Source: Blattamonas nauphoetae
Taxonomy: Eukaryota > Preaxostyla > Oxymonadida
Direction: 5' to 3'
Assembly: GCA_033064195.1 (NCBI GenBank)
Contig: JARBJD010000016.1
Location: 1 to 64,000 of the forward strand
DNA: 64,000 nucleotides
Part shown: one piece after another, positions 22,441-34,740 of the stretch
Position numbering within the stretch: position 1 is the stretch's first letter
How the letters are laid out: each line of letters begins with the position of its first letter
Notes under the pieces: generated by a model
What the model saw: the letters and a program-made list of their open reading frames with translations, nothing else
Told to the model about the DNA's origin: nothing
Databases searched by the model: none
Translations under genes and position numbers: made by a program

Positions 22441-23749
22441 ATGGAGACACCGCTTCAATTTGTCACAAAAAGTATTAGAAAAATCCAACAATTGTTTCCC
22501 AACACCATTTTTGAATTCAAGGATAAATATGGCCAAGATCGTCAATATGATCCAAACAGTAGAAAATATCAACATCAGAACGCATATATCATGTCTATGC
22601 TTCGGAATCCAGACGTCGGATATCTAGAGTCATCTCCTGACGAGACTCTTTCAACATTTCTGAACAAAATTGAAAACCAACAACAGATGACTTCTGAAGA
22701 TCAGGACGAACATCAGAGGATTGATGCTGAAATGAAAGTAGAAATTCAAAAAATGAAATCAAATCCAGGAGTGAACGAAACTGAATTGAAGAAGCAAGTG
22801 TTCAAGATCACGAGGAAACTGAAATCAATTGAAGAGAAGCTGATGGATCACTGGATGAAGAATCTGTTGATCATTCAAAAGAAAAATGAACAGATGGAAT
22901 CAAGAAAAGTGAAGGAATTTGATGGATTTGATCAATGCATCTTACTCGCTGAGCCACGAGACAAACTTGCATTTAATAAATGTCTAATGAATACACGAAG
23001 GAAGTTCAAAAAGAATGAGATTGAAACAGTGAGTGACAATGGAAAACCGTATCAGTTGTACTTCCACAATCATCTGAAGAACGTTGAGGAAATCACAACC
23101 TTCATCAAAGCAGTGTACGAAAAAGAGAAGGATCATCCGTTAAAGATCAGCATCGACTTCGGTAAGATCGTAGAGAGAAAAGATGGTAATGAGACAACAT
23201 ACAATTATTTCAGACCAGAATTGGAGAACACATCAAAGAGTTTTCCGACAGTGATCAGGAATGAAGCTGACATACATGAGTATTCAAAATATGCAATCAA
23301 TCTGATCAAAGAATCACAAGAGAGAACTCTGATGGACACAAAGACAATGTTCATAGTATTCCATTCGATTCTTGTTTCCGTTTCCAGATTCCCATTTGCA
23401 GGAAATGCAAATGCTTTGCTCCCCATCCACATGAAGACACAATATATCAAGGATGTTGATTCACCATACAATATCTGCTTCTTTCAAGCTGTTTCTCACA
23501 AAACACTACCAGACACACCTGGGAATAAAAGACCACAGTGAACCAGAAATGCTGAAGCTCACCGACTGTTTGCCATCTGCAAGAATCTAACCCATCTCAC
23601 ATCACATCAATGAACACCATATCTTCAACAATATCCTGGATTTGACATTGCATCTGACATGGAAGAAAAAATGAAGATCCTAAACATTACAGTTCATATT
23701 TATGAGAGACTAAATCATTATCAGCAACCAAAAAGTGAATATGAAGTGT
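22441..23749 (+). mobile_element. Polinton/Maverick-like fragment: N-terminal region of a family B DNA polymerase (fossil)
   Basis: A long frame begins METPLQFVTKSIRKIQQLF and runs to about 23541. Around 23400-23500 it has LLPIHMKTQYIKDVDSPYNI, and further on near 23640-23700 come FDIASDMEEKMKILNITVHIYE-type segments. The order resembles the region upstream of the exonuclease domain in protein-primed polymerases of Polintons. The exonuclease and palm domains are absent from the window, so this is only a broken part with a few breaks. Its age cannot be judged beyond being older than the Merlin and MULE insertions on its right. Confidence 0.45.
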
Positions 23750-23780
23750 TATTGTCCAGCATTTTGAGGTTGAACTTGAG
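23750..23780 (-). pseudogene. Last codons of the Merlin-type transposase gene, separated by MULE-1
   Basis: On the minus strand, the sequence after the 9-bp target duplication reads QPQNAGQ and then TAA (23750-23752). It continues in frame the Merlin-type transposase that breaks off at 40259. The 31 bp left of MULE-1 are therefore the displaced 3' end of that gene. Confidence 0.6.
23772..23780. repeat. 9-bp target-site duplication, left side of MULE-1
   Basis: GAACTTGAG here and at 40250-40258 directly flanks the two inverted termini of MULE-1. Nine bases is the usual target duplication of Mutator-like elements. Confidence 0.85.
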
Positions 23781-24145
23781 GGGTATTTCTATTGTTCGGT
23801 GAAAATCTCGGAGTCAGGTGAAAATCTCAATGTCAGGTGAAAGTCTCGGAATTGAGGTGAAAGTCTCAGAAATGAGGTGAAAATCTCAGAAATGAGGTGA
23901 AAATCTCGGAAATGAGGTGAAAATGTTTGAAGGTATATGATGAATAGGCACTACAATTTTTGAAACTAGTGTAGTTTAGTTGGGTAGGACTCTGTACTTT
24001 TACTCCTCGGTCGAGGGTTCGATTCCCTCTGATGTCATTTTTTTGTTTTTTGCAAGTATCCACCACACAACTCTTCAGACATTCTTTCATTCGATATTTG
24101 ACTCACTTCCTCGATCCCGTTCATATTTGTGAGGATCGCGAGATC
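23781..24145 (+). repeat. MULE-1 left terminal inverted repeat
   Basis: The outer 160 bp consist of degenerate tandem copies of a roughly 20-bp unit (GGTGAAAATCTCAGAAATGA). Then come a unique block, a tRNA-like sequence with a following T-run, and an AT-rich inner part ending GAGGATCGCGAGATC. It is the mirror of 39885-40249. Confidence 0.85.
23964..24037 (+). tRNA. tRNA-like sequence inside MULE-1 left TIR, TTT anticodon-like loop
   Basis: An A-box match TAGTTTAGTTGG (23972-23983) and a perfect B-box GGTTCGATTCC (24016-24026) have normal spacing. The T arm GAGGG-TTCGATT-CCCTC pairs perfectly, and a D arm GTTT/GGAC can form. A CTTTTAC loop suggests a Lys-type anticodon. Seven T residues follow immediately, as for a Pol III terminator. 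The acceptor and anticodon stems pair poorly, so it is probably a tRNA relic or an internal Pol III promoter, and not a working tRNA. Confidence 0.45.
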
Positions 24146-24539
24146 AACACAGATCAGTTCCATTTTTACTCTCAATTCTTATTTCACTCGACCCACTCCG
24201 AACAGAATTGTACCTAAATTCAATGACTGTCTTCCGATCTGATCACAATTTTTCATGTTGAGTACCATGTCCAACGACGACGACAAACTCTCCAATGTTA
24301 TCTGTCCTTCGATCCAATCCAGATTATTCCAAAATGCGAGACCATGATGATGATACGATCCCCTCACTCTCTATTCATGGCATTTTCTCTTCATTTTCAT
24401 TCAGGACTCCATTGTTCAAACGTTGTAACGTCACACCACATCCTCCTCTCTCATCTGTTCCCACGAGACCCCGCCCTCTCACAATATTCAACAAAACACC
24501 TTTCATCACAAAAAAATGTGATTGACGGAGTATCTTAGA

Positions 24540-25760
24540 AAGGACTGGTCATCTTGATCAACCTTCTTGGGCAGCTTGAATGTCTCGCGTCCACCGACTG
24601 CTTCAACGACGACTCGGCCATCCCTCGCTGCAATCTCTACCTGACGGGCACGGATCTGGAGGCGATCATCAAGTGTTGGCTACGACCTTTTTGAAGTGTC
24701 CCCTTTCTATTTATATGTCGTTCAGGGTACGATGACCACGATTATTCAGACTATCTGGATTCTCGTCAACGAGGACACAGGGCTGGATATAATGAATTGC
24801 GGGGGATCGTCTAAGACGGACCTGTTGAGCGGGGAGGAGGTGATCATGATGTTCTGCCTTTCCATTATTTCGGTTGTCAATCGACGTCATATTCGGACAA
24901 CGTCGACAGAACCCAAAGAAGACATGTTCCTGCGATTGATGAGACTGGAATGCATCAAAGACAACGCTGACCTGACAAATGGAGACCACAAAATCATGTC
25001 CGACACTGTCTTTACAAAGGACACCCAGAAAGTGGCCATGCAGCGGAACAGGAAGCTGTAGACGCGAACACACCGCGTTTGAATGTAAATATCAATCACG
25101 TTTCAGGATTGGTGACCGACGTGACATTCTCATACGGAAGAGAGAGCGTCTCGATTACTGGAGGAAGCATTGACATAACTGACACCATCATCTCGCAAAT
25201 GGATGCAGTCAGCATCTTCCTTATCAATATCACACCATTCGCATTTGTGACCAGTACATAGCAACTCAACCAGAACAACACCACATTTTTTGTGTTCGAC
25301 GTGACAGAGAAGAGAGAAGACGACAAATGTCTCCCTCTCAAAGATCACATACACCGCATCGCCATTCTCAGGTACGATGAACATCCTCCATCTCCGCGTG
25401 AACACCATCGACACTGATCTGATCTCCTCACTCTCACTCACATTCAGCCAGCACCATCTTTGTCGACAGAACGTTCAAAGACGTCACTATCTTCTCCTTG
25501 GGACTGATGTTGAGCACAATCTTCGCCTTTGACAGAGACTCAACCCCTCTCGCGTCGATCGTCATCGACGAGAGGTTCCAAGACATCTCAGATATCTTCA
25601 ACGTGAACAACTCAGCCACTGACTCAGAGCGATTCATTGAAGGCATCCAAATCATCCGCTCCGAATTTGTGTCGTCGTTCGTCTCGCTCGTTGACCTGGT
25701 CGGCGGAACAGTCGACATCGTCAGCTGCGTCATCTCCAAATAGCACAGCCCATGGACGTC
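24540..25760 (+). pseudogene. Captured surface-protein-like gene fragment in MULE-1
   Basis: Frames at 24696-25061, 25079-25380 and 25450-25743 read in parallel-strand style (for example SITGGSIDITDTIISQMDAV and GGTVDIVSCVISK), like the beta-helix surface proteins elsewhere in the window. Frame changes and stops separate the pieces. In the 25079 frame a TAG at 25259-25261 is followed by about 40 further open codons. I cannot name the parent gene. It is best seen as host-derived cargo of MULE-1. Confidence 0.4.
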
Positions 25761-25814
25761 AGACAAGGAAGAGTCTTCAACAATCTGAGGATGTATATCG
25801 CGACCCGACAACAA

Positions 25815-26263
25815 TGAATTTGATGGCAATATCGACACATTTGGATTCGCTCATTTCATCGTTCACCACTGCACCTCGACAATCCCAAGAGACCAACAAA
25901 CCGTCAGTTACCGAACTTCTCTCATTGGTTGTGGAAGAACATGGAAGGAAAAACGATGTACCATTGTCAAACCCGTCCCAAGTGATCTCTCCCCAGTTCA
26001 CCCCACAGAATACTCAGCGAGATGATATCGTCAAGACTAATGAATCACATCATTCTCATTCGCATCGAAATTCGGCCAAACGGTCAACACGAAACCATCA
26101 TTCTCCAACCCATCACAAATCAAGACGAAGACACGAGAAGAGCGAAAAGAAACACAAAAGAAGGAGGAATGATGAAGATAGCGAACATTGGGATACTCCC
26201 ACGCAATATTCTCGGGACAGAAAGGCACACAATTCGGCAGACGCCAATTTTGATGCGTTTTAG
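25815..26263 (+). CDS. Unrecognised basic, low-complexity frame
   Basis: An internal ATG gives MAISTHLDSLISSF and then a Ser/His/Arg/Lys-rich tail (SRRRHEKSEKKHKRRRNDE) ending in TAG at 26261. Such tails occur in nuclear or RNA-binding proteins, but no domain is present. A second Ser/Pro-rich frame at 26472-26831 (starting MFPSAPSSTSYGM) follows an AG acceptor near 26484 and might be a downstream exon. Both lie inside MULE-1 and may be captured exons. Confidence 0.3.
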
Positions 26264-26975
26264 CACGCTCTTCTGATGCAGTCTCTCCCCACAGCAAAAG
26301 ACAGCCAGACCAGAGAAATTGACTGAAGGGAAAGAGAAGCACATGCAATAAATGAACAAGTTCGGATTCAGAATGAACAACGGAGAGACTTATCATTGTC
26401 TCGAATGGAACAGCGAAAACTTGTCGTTGGTATGCTTTGATCAAGTGTTAATCTAATTCTTCATCATTTTCTTGTTTCCTTCAGCACCCTCATCCACATC
26501 ATATGGGATGACAGCAGATAGACTTGCAAAGTACTCCTTCAGTCTCAATCACCTAAACCTTCTTATCAACCGCGATTCACGCACAATATCTCCTCATTCA
26601 ACAAATGTTGTTCATTTACCACCGATAAGTCCTGTTAAATCACCCATCAACCAAATTCACGAGCCGTCATCTGACGAACATTCTGATGATGATTCATCGA
26701 CGTCCAGTACTCACTATGACCATGCAGAAACTCCCATTGATACAACACCCTTCCAGCATGCTCGAACCTCTGTATCATGCACAACCACACCACTCACGTT
26801 CCCAAAGTCGCCATCGCCACCACATTCCTGATTTTCATCTTCCTTCACAAGTCCTCATTTCTCTTTTGATTTCTATATATTCAATTGCTTGATATGCTTC
26901 ATTTTTGTTGAAAGAGCTCGTTAAGGAAGCAATTCTAGGGTGAAAGGTGAAGATTTGAAAAATGACCAGATTACC

Positions 26976-27594
26976 AATAACCAAAGCCAGGTGTCATCCC
27001 ACCATACCCTCCGAACCCATTTCCATACCCTCCAAAATTGTTGCATCCTCCACGATTGTTGTAACCTCCTCCATTCGATCCGTATCTACAGTTCCCTCCT
27101 TCAGCGCCAAAGCTTCCTCCAGACTGTCCAAAGCCTTGATTTCCATAAGAACCTTGTGTGAGGCTTCCGAATGTCTGTTGGGTGAACTGTCCACCGCTGC
27201 TTCCACCTCCAACTGCCCCTCCGCCGTCATAATTCCCAAATCAAGATTGTCCCCCGCAGTTGTAGTATCCGTTCCCAGAATTCATCCTATATCCATTGTT
27301 TCCACCGTAGCCTCCTCCATAACCGTTGTTTCAGTAGAAGCCACATGGTGTGGAGTATCCACCAAACGCTGGTGAGAAACCGTATCCACCGCAACCTCCG
27401 CAGCCTCCACAGCTTCCACACGGTGATCCATATCCTCCAAAACCACACGGACCACCTCCACAGCACGCACAAAGTGATGCTAAGGGCGTTAAGAATGAGA
27501 AAAAACAAACCAGAGAGAGGAGAGTCTCCATTCTCATCATTATCTTCCATGTGTTCTTCAGTCTCGTGCTGTTGGTGTTATTCTGCACGGACAT
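26976..27594 (-). pseudogene. Glycine-rich protein gene relic
   Basis: On the minus strand a signal-peptide-like start (TLLSLVCFFSFLTPLASLCA) is followed by Cys/Gly repeats (CGGGPCGFGGYGSPCGSC) and then Gly/Asn/Tyr repeats (GGYGNGFGGYGGMTPGFGYW), ending in TAA. The frame is continuous except for two in-frame TGA codons, near 27330 and 27245. The composition suggests a secreted structural or adhesive protein. The two stops indicate decay, unless TGA is read through, which other genes in the window argue against. Confidence 0.5.
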
Positions 27595-27649
27595 TGAAAA
27601 TTAACAAGAATAGTAGGACAAATTTGGAGAGAAAGACAAACACAGTTTG

Positions 27650-28560
27650 AAGTGGCCACCACAGAAAGTCAGAATGTTCTCCATCTTCACATCGCCATCA
27701 GCCGTCGCTCCACTTTCGTGGTGATGCATTGCATTCAGAGCTGACAACACATCCACCATCACTTCGTAAACAGCCTAAGAACAGAAGAGACACAGATACA
27801 ACAATAATCAACCCCTGAACAACAGCCAACCCAAAGAACAACAAAATCAACAACGATCAACGAGAAAACAACATTTCAAAAACAAACTTCGCGAGCCACA
27901 GGAAATCCACGGGATGTGTGATCACGCACAATATCTGCAAGTGACTCTCTCTCCTAAGCTCCATCACAATCGCTTTTGAGATGTTATTCGGGATGACCTT
28001 CTTCAGTCTCACAACACTTCCGAAGCCTCCAGAGCGAATTGCTATCACGAATGAATCTGCACAAAGATGAGAGTATGATTCATCAATAAAAGGAAAATCA
28101 GAAACAGAAATCCAGCGTGAATTTCGATCACACTCGCCATTTCAACAGGAACGTTCTTCGGGTGACTAATCAATTTGCGATCACCCCACAAAAAAATGAA
28201 CCAACTTGACTCTCTCGAATTGGATAGTTTTTGTCTCTCAAGCACCAAGACGTCGTCACAGTATGCGCCTGAATGACTATCTCCTCTTTCGAATCCATAA
28301 ATCAAACTGAGACGACAGAAATCGATTAGAAGATGATCAACACGAAAAAAAGACATCAAACAGCACTCCAGAAAGGTCATCATTCTCACATCGGAATCTT
28401 CACTAACAAGCAAGCGCCCCACCGATTCAACACCCTCACCGCCCCAGTATTCTTTCAGATTCCACCACCGAGTTGAATGCTGCCTAGCATCGGCAGAACA
28501 GCAAGAAGCGCTTTTTGTGTTGGTGGAGGTGTTTCCTCGCTGGACATGCTCCTCACTCAA
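27650..28560 (-). pseudogene. Protein kinase fragment, broken
   Basis: RSGGFGSVVRLKK near 28010 matches the glycine loop of eukaryotic kinases. A segment near 27640-27780 reading VMVDVLSALNAMHHHES then DGDVKMENILTF matches the catalytic loop (family HRDxKxxNIL) with degenerate first residues. The pieces are in different frames and the rest of the C-lobe is missing. Kinase domains joined to surface proteins are common in oxymonads, and this probably derives from one. It is cargo inside MULE-1. Confidence 0.45.
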
Positions 28561-28599
28561 AGAATGACAGAGCTGGATTGAACAGGACGAAGAAGCACC

Positions 28600-30438
28600 T
28601 GCATCGACAGTTGGAGCGATTGGTGTTGGAAAGGATCACTCACCATGAATGAAGTGTGTTCGAATGATTGTGTTGTTTTTTTTCTTTGTTTTTTCTTAAC
28701 TCGGTCACATTCTCCCTCTCTAACCACTCGTCGGTCATTCCTCAGAATACTGTACGCCTCGTTGACCTACAGCGTCTGAACGCCATGCAATATGTGTTTC
28801 TCTGCCAGGCTAGCGAGATTGTTGTGCTCACGAAGGGTTTAGAGAGTCGAAAGGACATCCACACGAACATAAAAGAATGATGCAAGTGAGTTTGTTGACG
28901 ACTATTCCGACTCGAACAGTTCCCGACTTTAATTCAGGCTGTAATTTCGTGCCTTTATGCTATCTTAATATTCTAACCTCTCTCAACTGCCACGATTCGT
29001 CATTCATTCTTGCCTTTCTCCTCTTGGGGCAGCCTCGATTCCACGTTCATCGCTGAACATGATGATACTATCATTATCTCACGGCTTGCATTGATAATGA
29101 TCCATCTGTAATGATTGGGAAAACCAGAAATGAACATGGATCATTCACCTCGCACAGATTTAATACCTTCGAACCAGACGTAATCTGGAGTGATTTGAGC
29201 ACTTTCAGGAAATACACGATTGAAGGAATCAACACAGTGAAATGAGGTGGATAGGGGGAGTGGTATTTCTCGAATGAACGACTTTTATGTTCGCTTGGTT
29301 CACAACTTAATACACCCATGAATGAGGTCATATTGTTCGGAAATTTGTGCAAGCAAGGTCCAGACAACAAGAAGCGTCGATGGTGCAGGACAATTCAGTC
29401 TGTCTTAACTGTGAATCGGTTTCATTCAAACTTCATTTTCTTGAGTTTTATTCTGAGTCTCCTACGCAGTTCAGCTCGGTACTGGTTGCGATTGATCATT
29501 CAGAATAAGGGGACTCCCTCGTTCAATCGTCCCCTGTCATCCACATTGTATCTCAGCTGGTTTTGATCTTCGCATCGTCATCATCCTTATTCGTGACATT
29601 AGAACGATCCTAACTTCTTGTGTTGTGTAGTTATCAATTAGGTTGGTGATGTCGATGATACAATTAAAATTTGTGTTGATGTTGACGAGAAAAAAGGGAT
29701 TGGATGATCCTTGATCGTGTGTGAGGGATGCTCATAGAGATGATGCTTACGTTAATCTCATCCTCACATTTTGCTGAGAAGGAAGAGCCCCTGAGATCGG
29801 TTTCCACCATTTGATTTCCATGATTAAATCAGAAATGATCACGTTTGCGAAGAAACGCAATTGAGGGATGAGGCAACAGCTAATCAAGAGGGGCTGGTGG
29901 ATTAGCCTTGAACCTTTGGATGTGGGATGTGATAGTTCAGAGCCGACAATGTCAAAGTTGACGATCACATATCTCCATCACTTTTGGTTGAATGGAATGG
30001 TTCCGTCATATGGAATTCTGTTTTAGACACTGGCGAAGAAGGAAACTAGACTGAACAATGCGAGAAAAGAAAAACATTGTCATCTGAGTCTGATGGCGTC
30101 GCAACAAGAACATTTTTTACTGAGATTGATGATTCTTCAACGACAGACTGGGATAAACACGCTTTTGAGGAGATGGTGAAGAGAGCAGTTCCGACACATT
30201 GAAACAGTCACTGTAGAGTGAATGCATTCGTGTTCTTACCTTGATGAGAGCCTGAGAAATGAGACATTTGGAAAAAAAGAGCGATTAGTGTCCAGAGGAT
30301 TTCAACAAATGTGGATGGAGACCGTGTGAATTATGTGATGCCCGCCATCTGCCATGGTCCCATTACACAATCTGATTCGAAAATGGCTGTTCAAAGAAAC
30401 CATAAACTGCGAATGATTAACAATTACCATAGTTCATC
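28600..30438. other. MULE-1 interior with no recognised gene
   Basis: Open frames are short, overlap on both strands and show no domain. The stretch ends at the stop codon of the MULE-1 transposase tail (30439). Confidence 0.45.
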
Positions 30439-30639
30439 TCAGCTCTGGCTGAGATCCATAAGAGTTACCGGTTTGACGTCTGCATTTTTCTTAGTTTTCT
30501 TTTCACGTTGTTTTGAACCTGATGGTTTCTTCCTTTTCGTTGCCTTAATTGTTCGTTCAGCCAGAGGTTCTGAGCAGCGGAGAGACTCCGAGGCTCCCAT
30601 GTGTGACGAAGCAGACCGCTGAAGAGGTGGTAGTTTAGG
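30439..30639 (-). pseudogene. C-terminal tail of MULE-1 transposase, displaced by MULE-2
   Basis: Read after the 9-bp GTAGTTTAG duplication, this segment continues the frame that breaks off at 34992. It encodes a basic tail (LAERTIKATKRKKPSGSKQ, EKKTKKNADVKP) ending in TGA at 30439-30441. The continuity across the insertion supports both the MULE-2 boundaries and the extent of the transposase gene. Confidence 0.65.
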
Positions 30640-30705
30640 GGTAGGTCTAGACTCAGATCTGAAAAAGTCTAGACGCAGATCTGCAGATCGGTCTAGGCGC
30701 AGATC

Positions 30706-31676
30706 CAGGGTTGTCGGAATGACTTAGAAGTAAGTAAAATGACTTACTTTGCCCTACTTTTCTCGTGACTTAAGACTAAGTCATTTTTCTTCAAAAGTAA
30801 ACCATTTCACACTGTTTCACCTTTTTGTGGTCTTGATCATGAAAACAACAACTACGGTTCTTCGACAGAATCTCTAATCAAACACAAATGCATTGAGATC
30901 TGATCAGAATCCTATATATCATGAGTACACATCTTTCCGGTCCATGAGAGGCCATCAATTCAATTCTGAAAATGTTGGTGTGGGTCAGATCTTGATGTGA
31001 ATGATAAGAACCTTTCATTAGAAGTTCTATCACAAATCCTCAACATTCAGTTTGCTGTTTCTGACAGAGCGGGAGGACAGATTTGACAAAAATGCATTCT
31101 CTATCCACAAACATGGAACTCTTCCACTCATCCTGCTTTGACTCGAAGACTGCTCCACTGACTTGCTTTTCAACAGCAGTGAGTTCAACAACTGTTATTC
31201 GAAGATGCAGATCGATGAACACCTTGTACGAGATCACTTCCAGAATCTGTTCGAGACAGACCAGACCACGACTGACAAGTGGTTTTTCTTCGAGTATCGT
31301 CATTCTGGTCGGGGGATACGGAGTTCTCATCAACAGACTTTGCATCATTTCGTTTATTCTCGCCGGTTATTTCCTGTTTTGTGTATGTTTTATGTTCGGT
31401 AGAGTACTTCTTTCCCTTCTTCCCTTTCTTCAGTTTCGCTTCAACCCTGCTCACTGCTCTGTCTGTTTCCTCTTCCCCATCGCCCAGAAGCACAATACAA
31501 CGTCAGAAATGTCATTTTTTGTCACGATCATCTCATTTCATCGAAAATAGCACTATGTTTTGCTCAAAAGTGATCTTACAAAGTGAATAACTTAGTAGTA
31601 AGTCGTTTTTCCCTACTTCTTACTACTAAGACATTTTTCAACGACTTAAGTCACTTCGATGGGTCCGACAACCCTG
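30706..31676. mobile_element. hAT-type non-autonomous element inserted in the MULE-2 left TIR
   Basis: It starts CAGGGTTGTCGGA and ends TCCGACAACCCTG. An 8-bp duplication CGCAGATC lies at 30698-30705 and 31677-31684. CAGGG ends with an 8-bp duplication are typical of hAT elements. Subterminal repeats of AGTAAGT/ACTTACT type follow both ends. The interior has no recognisable transposase. Confidence 0.8.
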
Positions 31677-31890
31677 CGCAGATCTGAAAGTCTACACGCA
31701 GATCTCATTTGTTTCGTTGATATAATAGTTTATAGAACCGATTGAGAAGAATAAATGATGTGAAATGATGAAATAATTGTTTCGGGTCAAAAGACGAGAG
31801 TTATTAATGAGACGGGATTCTGGTCGAGTTGAAAATGGAAAAAGGGGTATGATCACAAAGAGCAATAAGATATGGTCCAACATTTTGCTG

Positions 31891-34740
31891 TCATTGATCT
31901 ATGAGTTGACTTTTCAACGCTTCCAGAGCGAGTGTGCATTCCAGTTTCACACAATTCATCGTTGCTGTCTCGAATCGACCTGGTTGGTGCGAATTCTCTT
32001 CATCCAATTCAATGTAGAGATACACACTATGTTTTGGCTGCGAGTTGCGACGAACGACAATCACAACAACGACGACAGCGACAGCTGCGACGAGGGCACC
32101 AACAATCATCCCAATCAGCCACATCGGGAACTTCAGCCCGCCTTCTGCGGGGTCCTTTGGGTCGACTGGGTCAACAGGAGGAGATGGGGGATCAGTTGGG
32201 TCAGTTGGGGGTGGATCTGGTGTTGGGTCGGCGGGTGGTGGGGGTGGAGGGGCGGGATGGGAACAAGGAATTCTTCTCCATCTTTGATTCGAACTGCGTC
32301 TGTTTGTTTCGAGTTGTCTGGCCCGAACAGCACAGCTGCTCGCCACGCAAGCATCTCGTTCAAAGTTGGGAAATCAGTTCGATCCAAGACAATCGAGATT
32401 TCAGTTTCTGTCCAACTCACTTCCACAATCTCAGACACCACTGTTTTCCGATCAACGAGGTATTCGGGCATGTCAAACACGCTCAACTTCAATCCGCACG
32501 GGAAGAGAAGGGTTCCTGTCAGTGCGGCGGTGAGATGGGTGTCGTTGGCTGAATAAACAGCATCTGATAGTGTTGGAGCGGCGTATGGCGTGTTCGACTG
32601 TGGATTCGGAAGCGTCACAGTGCAGTCGTGTTCTGAAATCCAGAAATGGGAGTCAGGATCAACACCATCTCCTCCAGCAGCCGAACTCACAATCACGCTT
32701 CCTCCCCCACTGCATACGATGTTCCTTTGAAGCGACGGGAAGTCTGCGTCGGTTGGGGTCTTTCCATTCTGCTGGAATGTGCATTGTGCCAGTGTGACGG
32801 TCGCTCCAATCACAACAATCCCGCCATTTGTCAGTCCAGCGAGTCGGGTGGAGGTGATAATGGCTGTGCATGTTGCGTACGAGAGTGCTCCAGATGACCA
32901 CGAACAGATTGGAGCAGATTGATTCTGCGTCGAGAGGATCTGCTGTTGGGTTGCTGTTGTTTTCGAGAATTCCGAATTCTTGATTATGATTGGTGATGAT
33001 TGCATCGCTCCGACAATCTTCATCAATTCGTTTGATGGTGTGTTTGTGTCTGTCAGGAGAGCGAAGTCAGACTTGTTTTGGTCGTCCCATCAAAAGAAAA
33101 CGGAAGAGTCGAGACGGTTTGCGCAGAAGGAGTCAAAGACAACAGTTCCACAGTTCCTCCCGTCACATTCAGGACTCCAAACGGAATCGTTCCCGAAACA
33201 GACGAAAGCGAGCACGATTTCACGTTCAGTTTCCCACTCGTCACAAGAAACAGCTCAGTTCGCGTTGAAGTGGCTGGGAGAGAGAAAAGGATCGTGTCGA
33301 GTGCGGTGGTTCCCGCGTGACTTTGCACAATTCGTCCACTCGAAAGGACACTCATTTCACCCGGATGGGTTCGAGATGTGATTGCCAGTGGTTTCGGCAT
33401 GATCGCGTCGAATCCCAGCTCGACAGACGAATAAAACATGATTCTGGCGACGTTGTTCACAACACGAACAAGCGATTGTTGGAAAGACTTGCAGAACAGT
33501 TCGTAGTGGCCACACTCATCTCGTTGTCGTCGTATCCACCCTCTTCGATCAGCAGATGCGTCACAGCAACGTACTCCGTCACATCGAGCGAGAAAGCGAC
33601 TATTCGGCATTTGTGGATGTTTGCCCAGCACCATTTCATGTCATCCGCCCCGCCGTGGCTCGCTGTCACCAACTCCGGGTAATGGATCCGCGAACATAAA
33701 GTTTTGTCCACTCCGTCCCGAGTCTCGTTCTTTCGACCGACTCTGGGTTCAGATAACACTGTCCAGCAATCCGTGAAGATCAGCAATCGGTCGACCCCAT
33801 CTTGGAACCAACTTGCTGTTAGAGACACGTCATTTCCTTGGTCGTATCCCAAATTATTGTGGAAAAGACAATAATTCACTCTAATTGGGTTTATGTATCT
33901 GGTGCTTGCTCCATGAGCATGATCGATGCCGCTCGATATTTTGCCTTGTTTTTGGTGAATCTGCAACTGACAACTGTAGTATTTTTGTCATTTTGGAGAG
34001 CTAGTCCACCCCCTTCACCTCCCGAGCTGCATTTTTCGAACCAACAGTTGGAAATGTATCGGGCTTTCTTGACATGGTTACAGTGGAGTCCAGCTCCAAT
34101 GTATATTTCATCCTTTTTTGAGATTTGTGCAGTTTGTGTAATAGCAATCACGATTTGTGCCAAGAATATCCCCTCCATCCATCACAACACCGCCGGCCCA
34201 TCCATCTGCTTGTCAATCCGAATGGTTGTTGAAAGCATGATAATACGTGTTTCCTGTATAATACCCAACTGCCCCTGCGTCTGCATTCGTTCGGCAGTTG
34301 GTGAAGGTGCAATGGGTCACCATTACCGTGTCCCTGCCCTTGAAACAGAGCGCTCCTCCATCCCGTCCCTATTGGGCATTTATATTCCTGAAAATGCATC
34401 GTGTGACCAAGATTGTTGTTGTTGTCGTTGTCCGTGAATCAAAACTGTCAGACGGGAAGATCATATCGTGGCAATACGACTTCCATGCGAGAGTTTGTTT
34501 GTCGTCGTTCATTCTGGTGAAGCTGCTGTTTGTTATCGATGTTTCCACATGAAGCGCGTTCAAATCTGGTAATAGTCCACCATAGAGTGGGTGTTTGTCT
34601 TTGTCGTAGTTAAGCGCAGGCCAATGGAAAATGAAATGCTGGGGGTGTTGAGAAGACGGAGAGTTGGGACGGACATATGCACGTGAACCAGACGACAACA
34701 TTCCGGACGAATGTACGGAAGAGTATCTCATTGAAAGAAG
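31891..34740 (-). pseudogene. Beta-helix surface-protein gene, decayed, cargo of MULE-2
   Basis: The order is: a signal-like LILFISILLQLLS near 34740, extracellular repeats with Cys/Asn/Gly turns (ILVTRCIFRNINAQ; TVMVTHCTFTNCR; CWFEKCSSGGEGGGLAL), further strand-rich segments at 33053-33630 and 32350-33020, a Pro/Asp-rich spacer (PPPPADPTPDPPPTDP) near 32260, a membrane helix (WLIGMIVGALVAAVAVVVVV) near 32090, and a short cytoplasmic tail ending in TGA near 31891. The layout matches the intact gene at 49858-53358. Several stops and frame changes break it. It is a near-complete captured host gene and now a pseudogene. Confidence 0.65.

Noticed and set aside
23964-24037. A functional tRNA-Lys gene
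   Set aside because: T arm and promoter boxes are good, but acceptor and anticodon stems do not pair properly and the sequence sits in a transposon terminus; kept only as tRNA-like.
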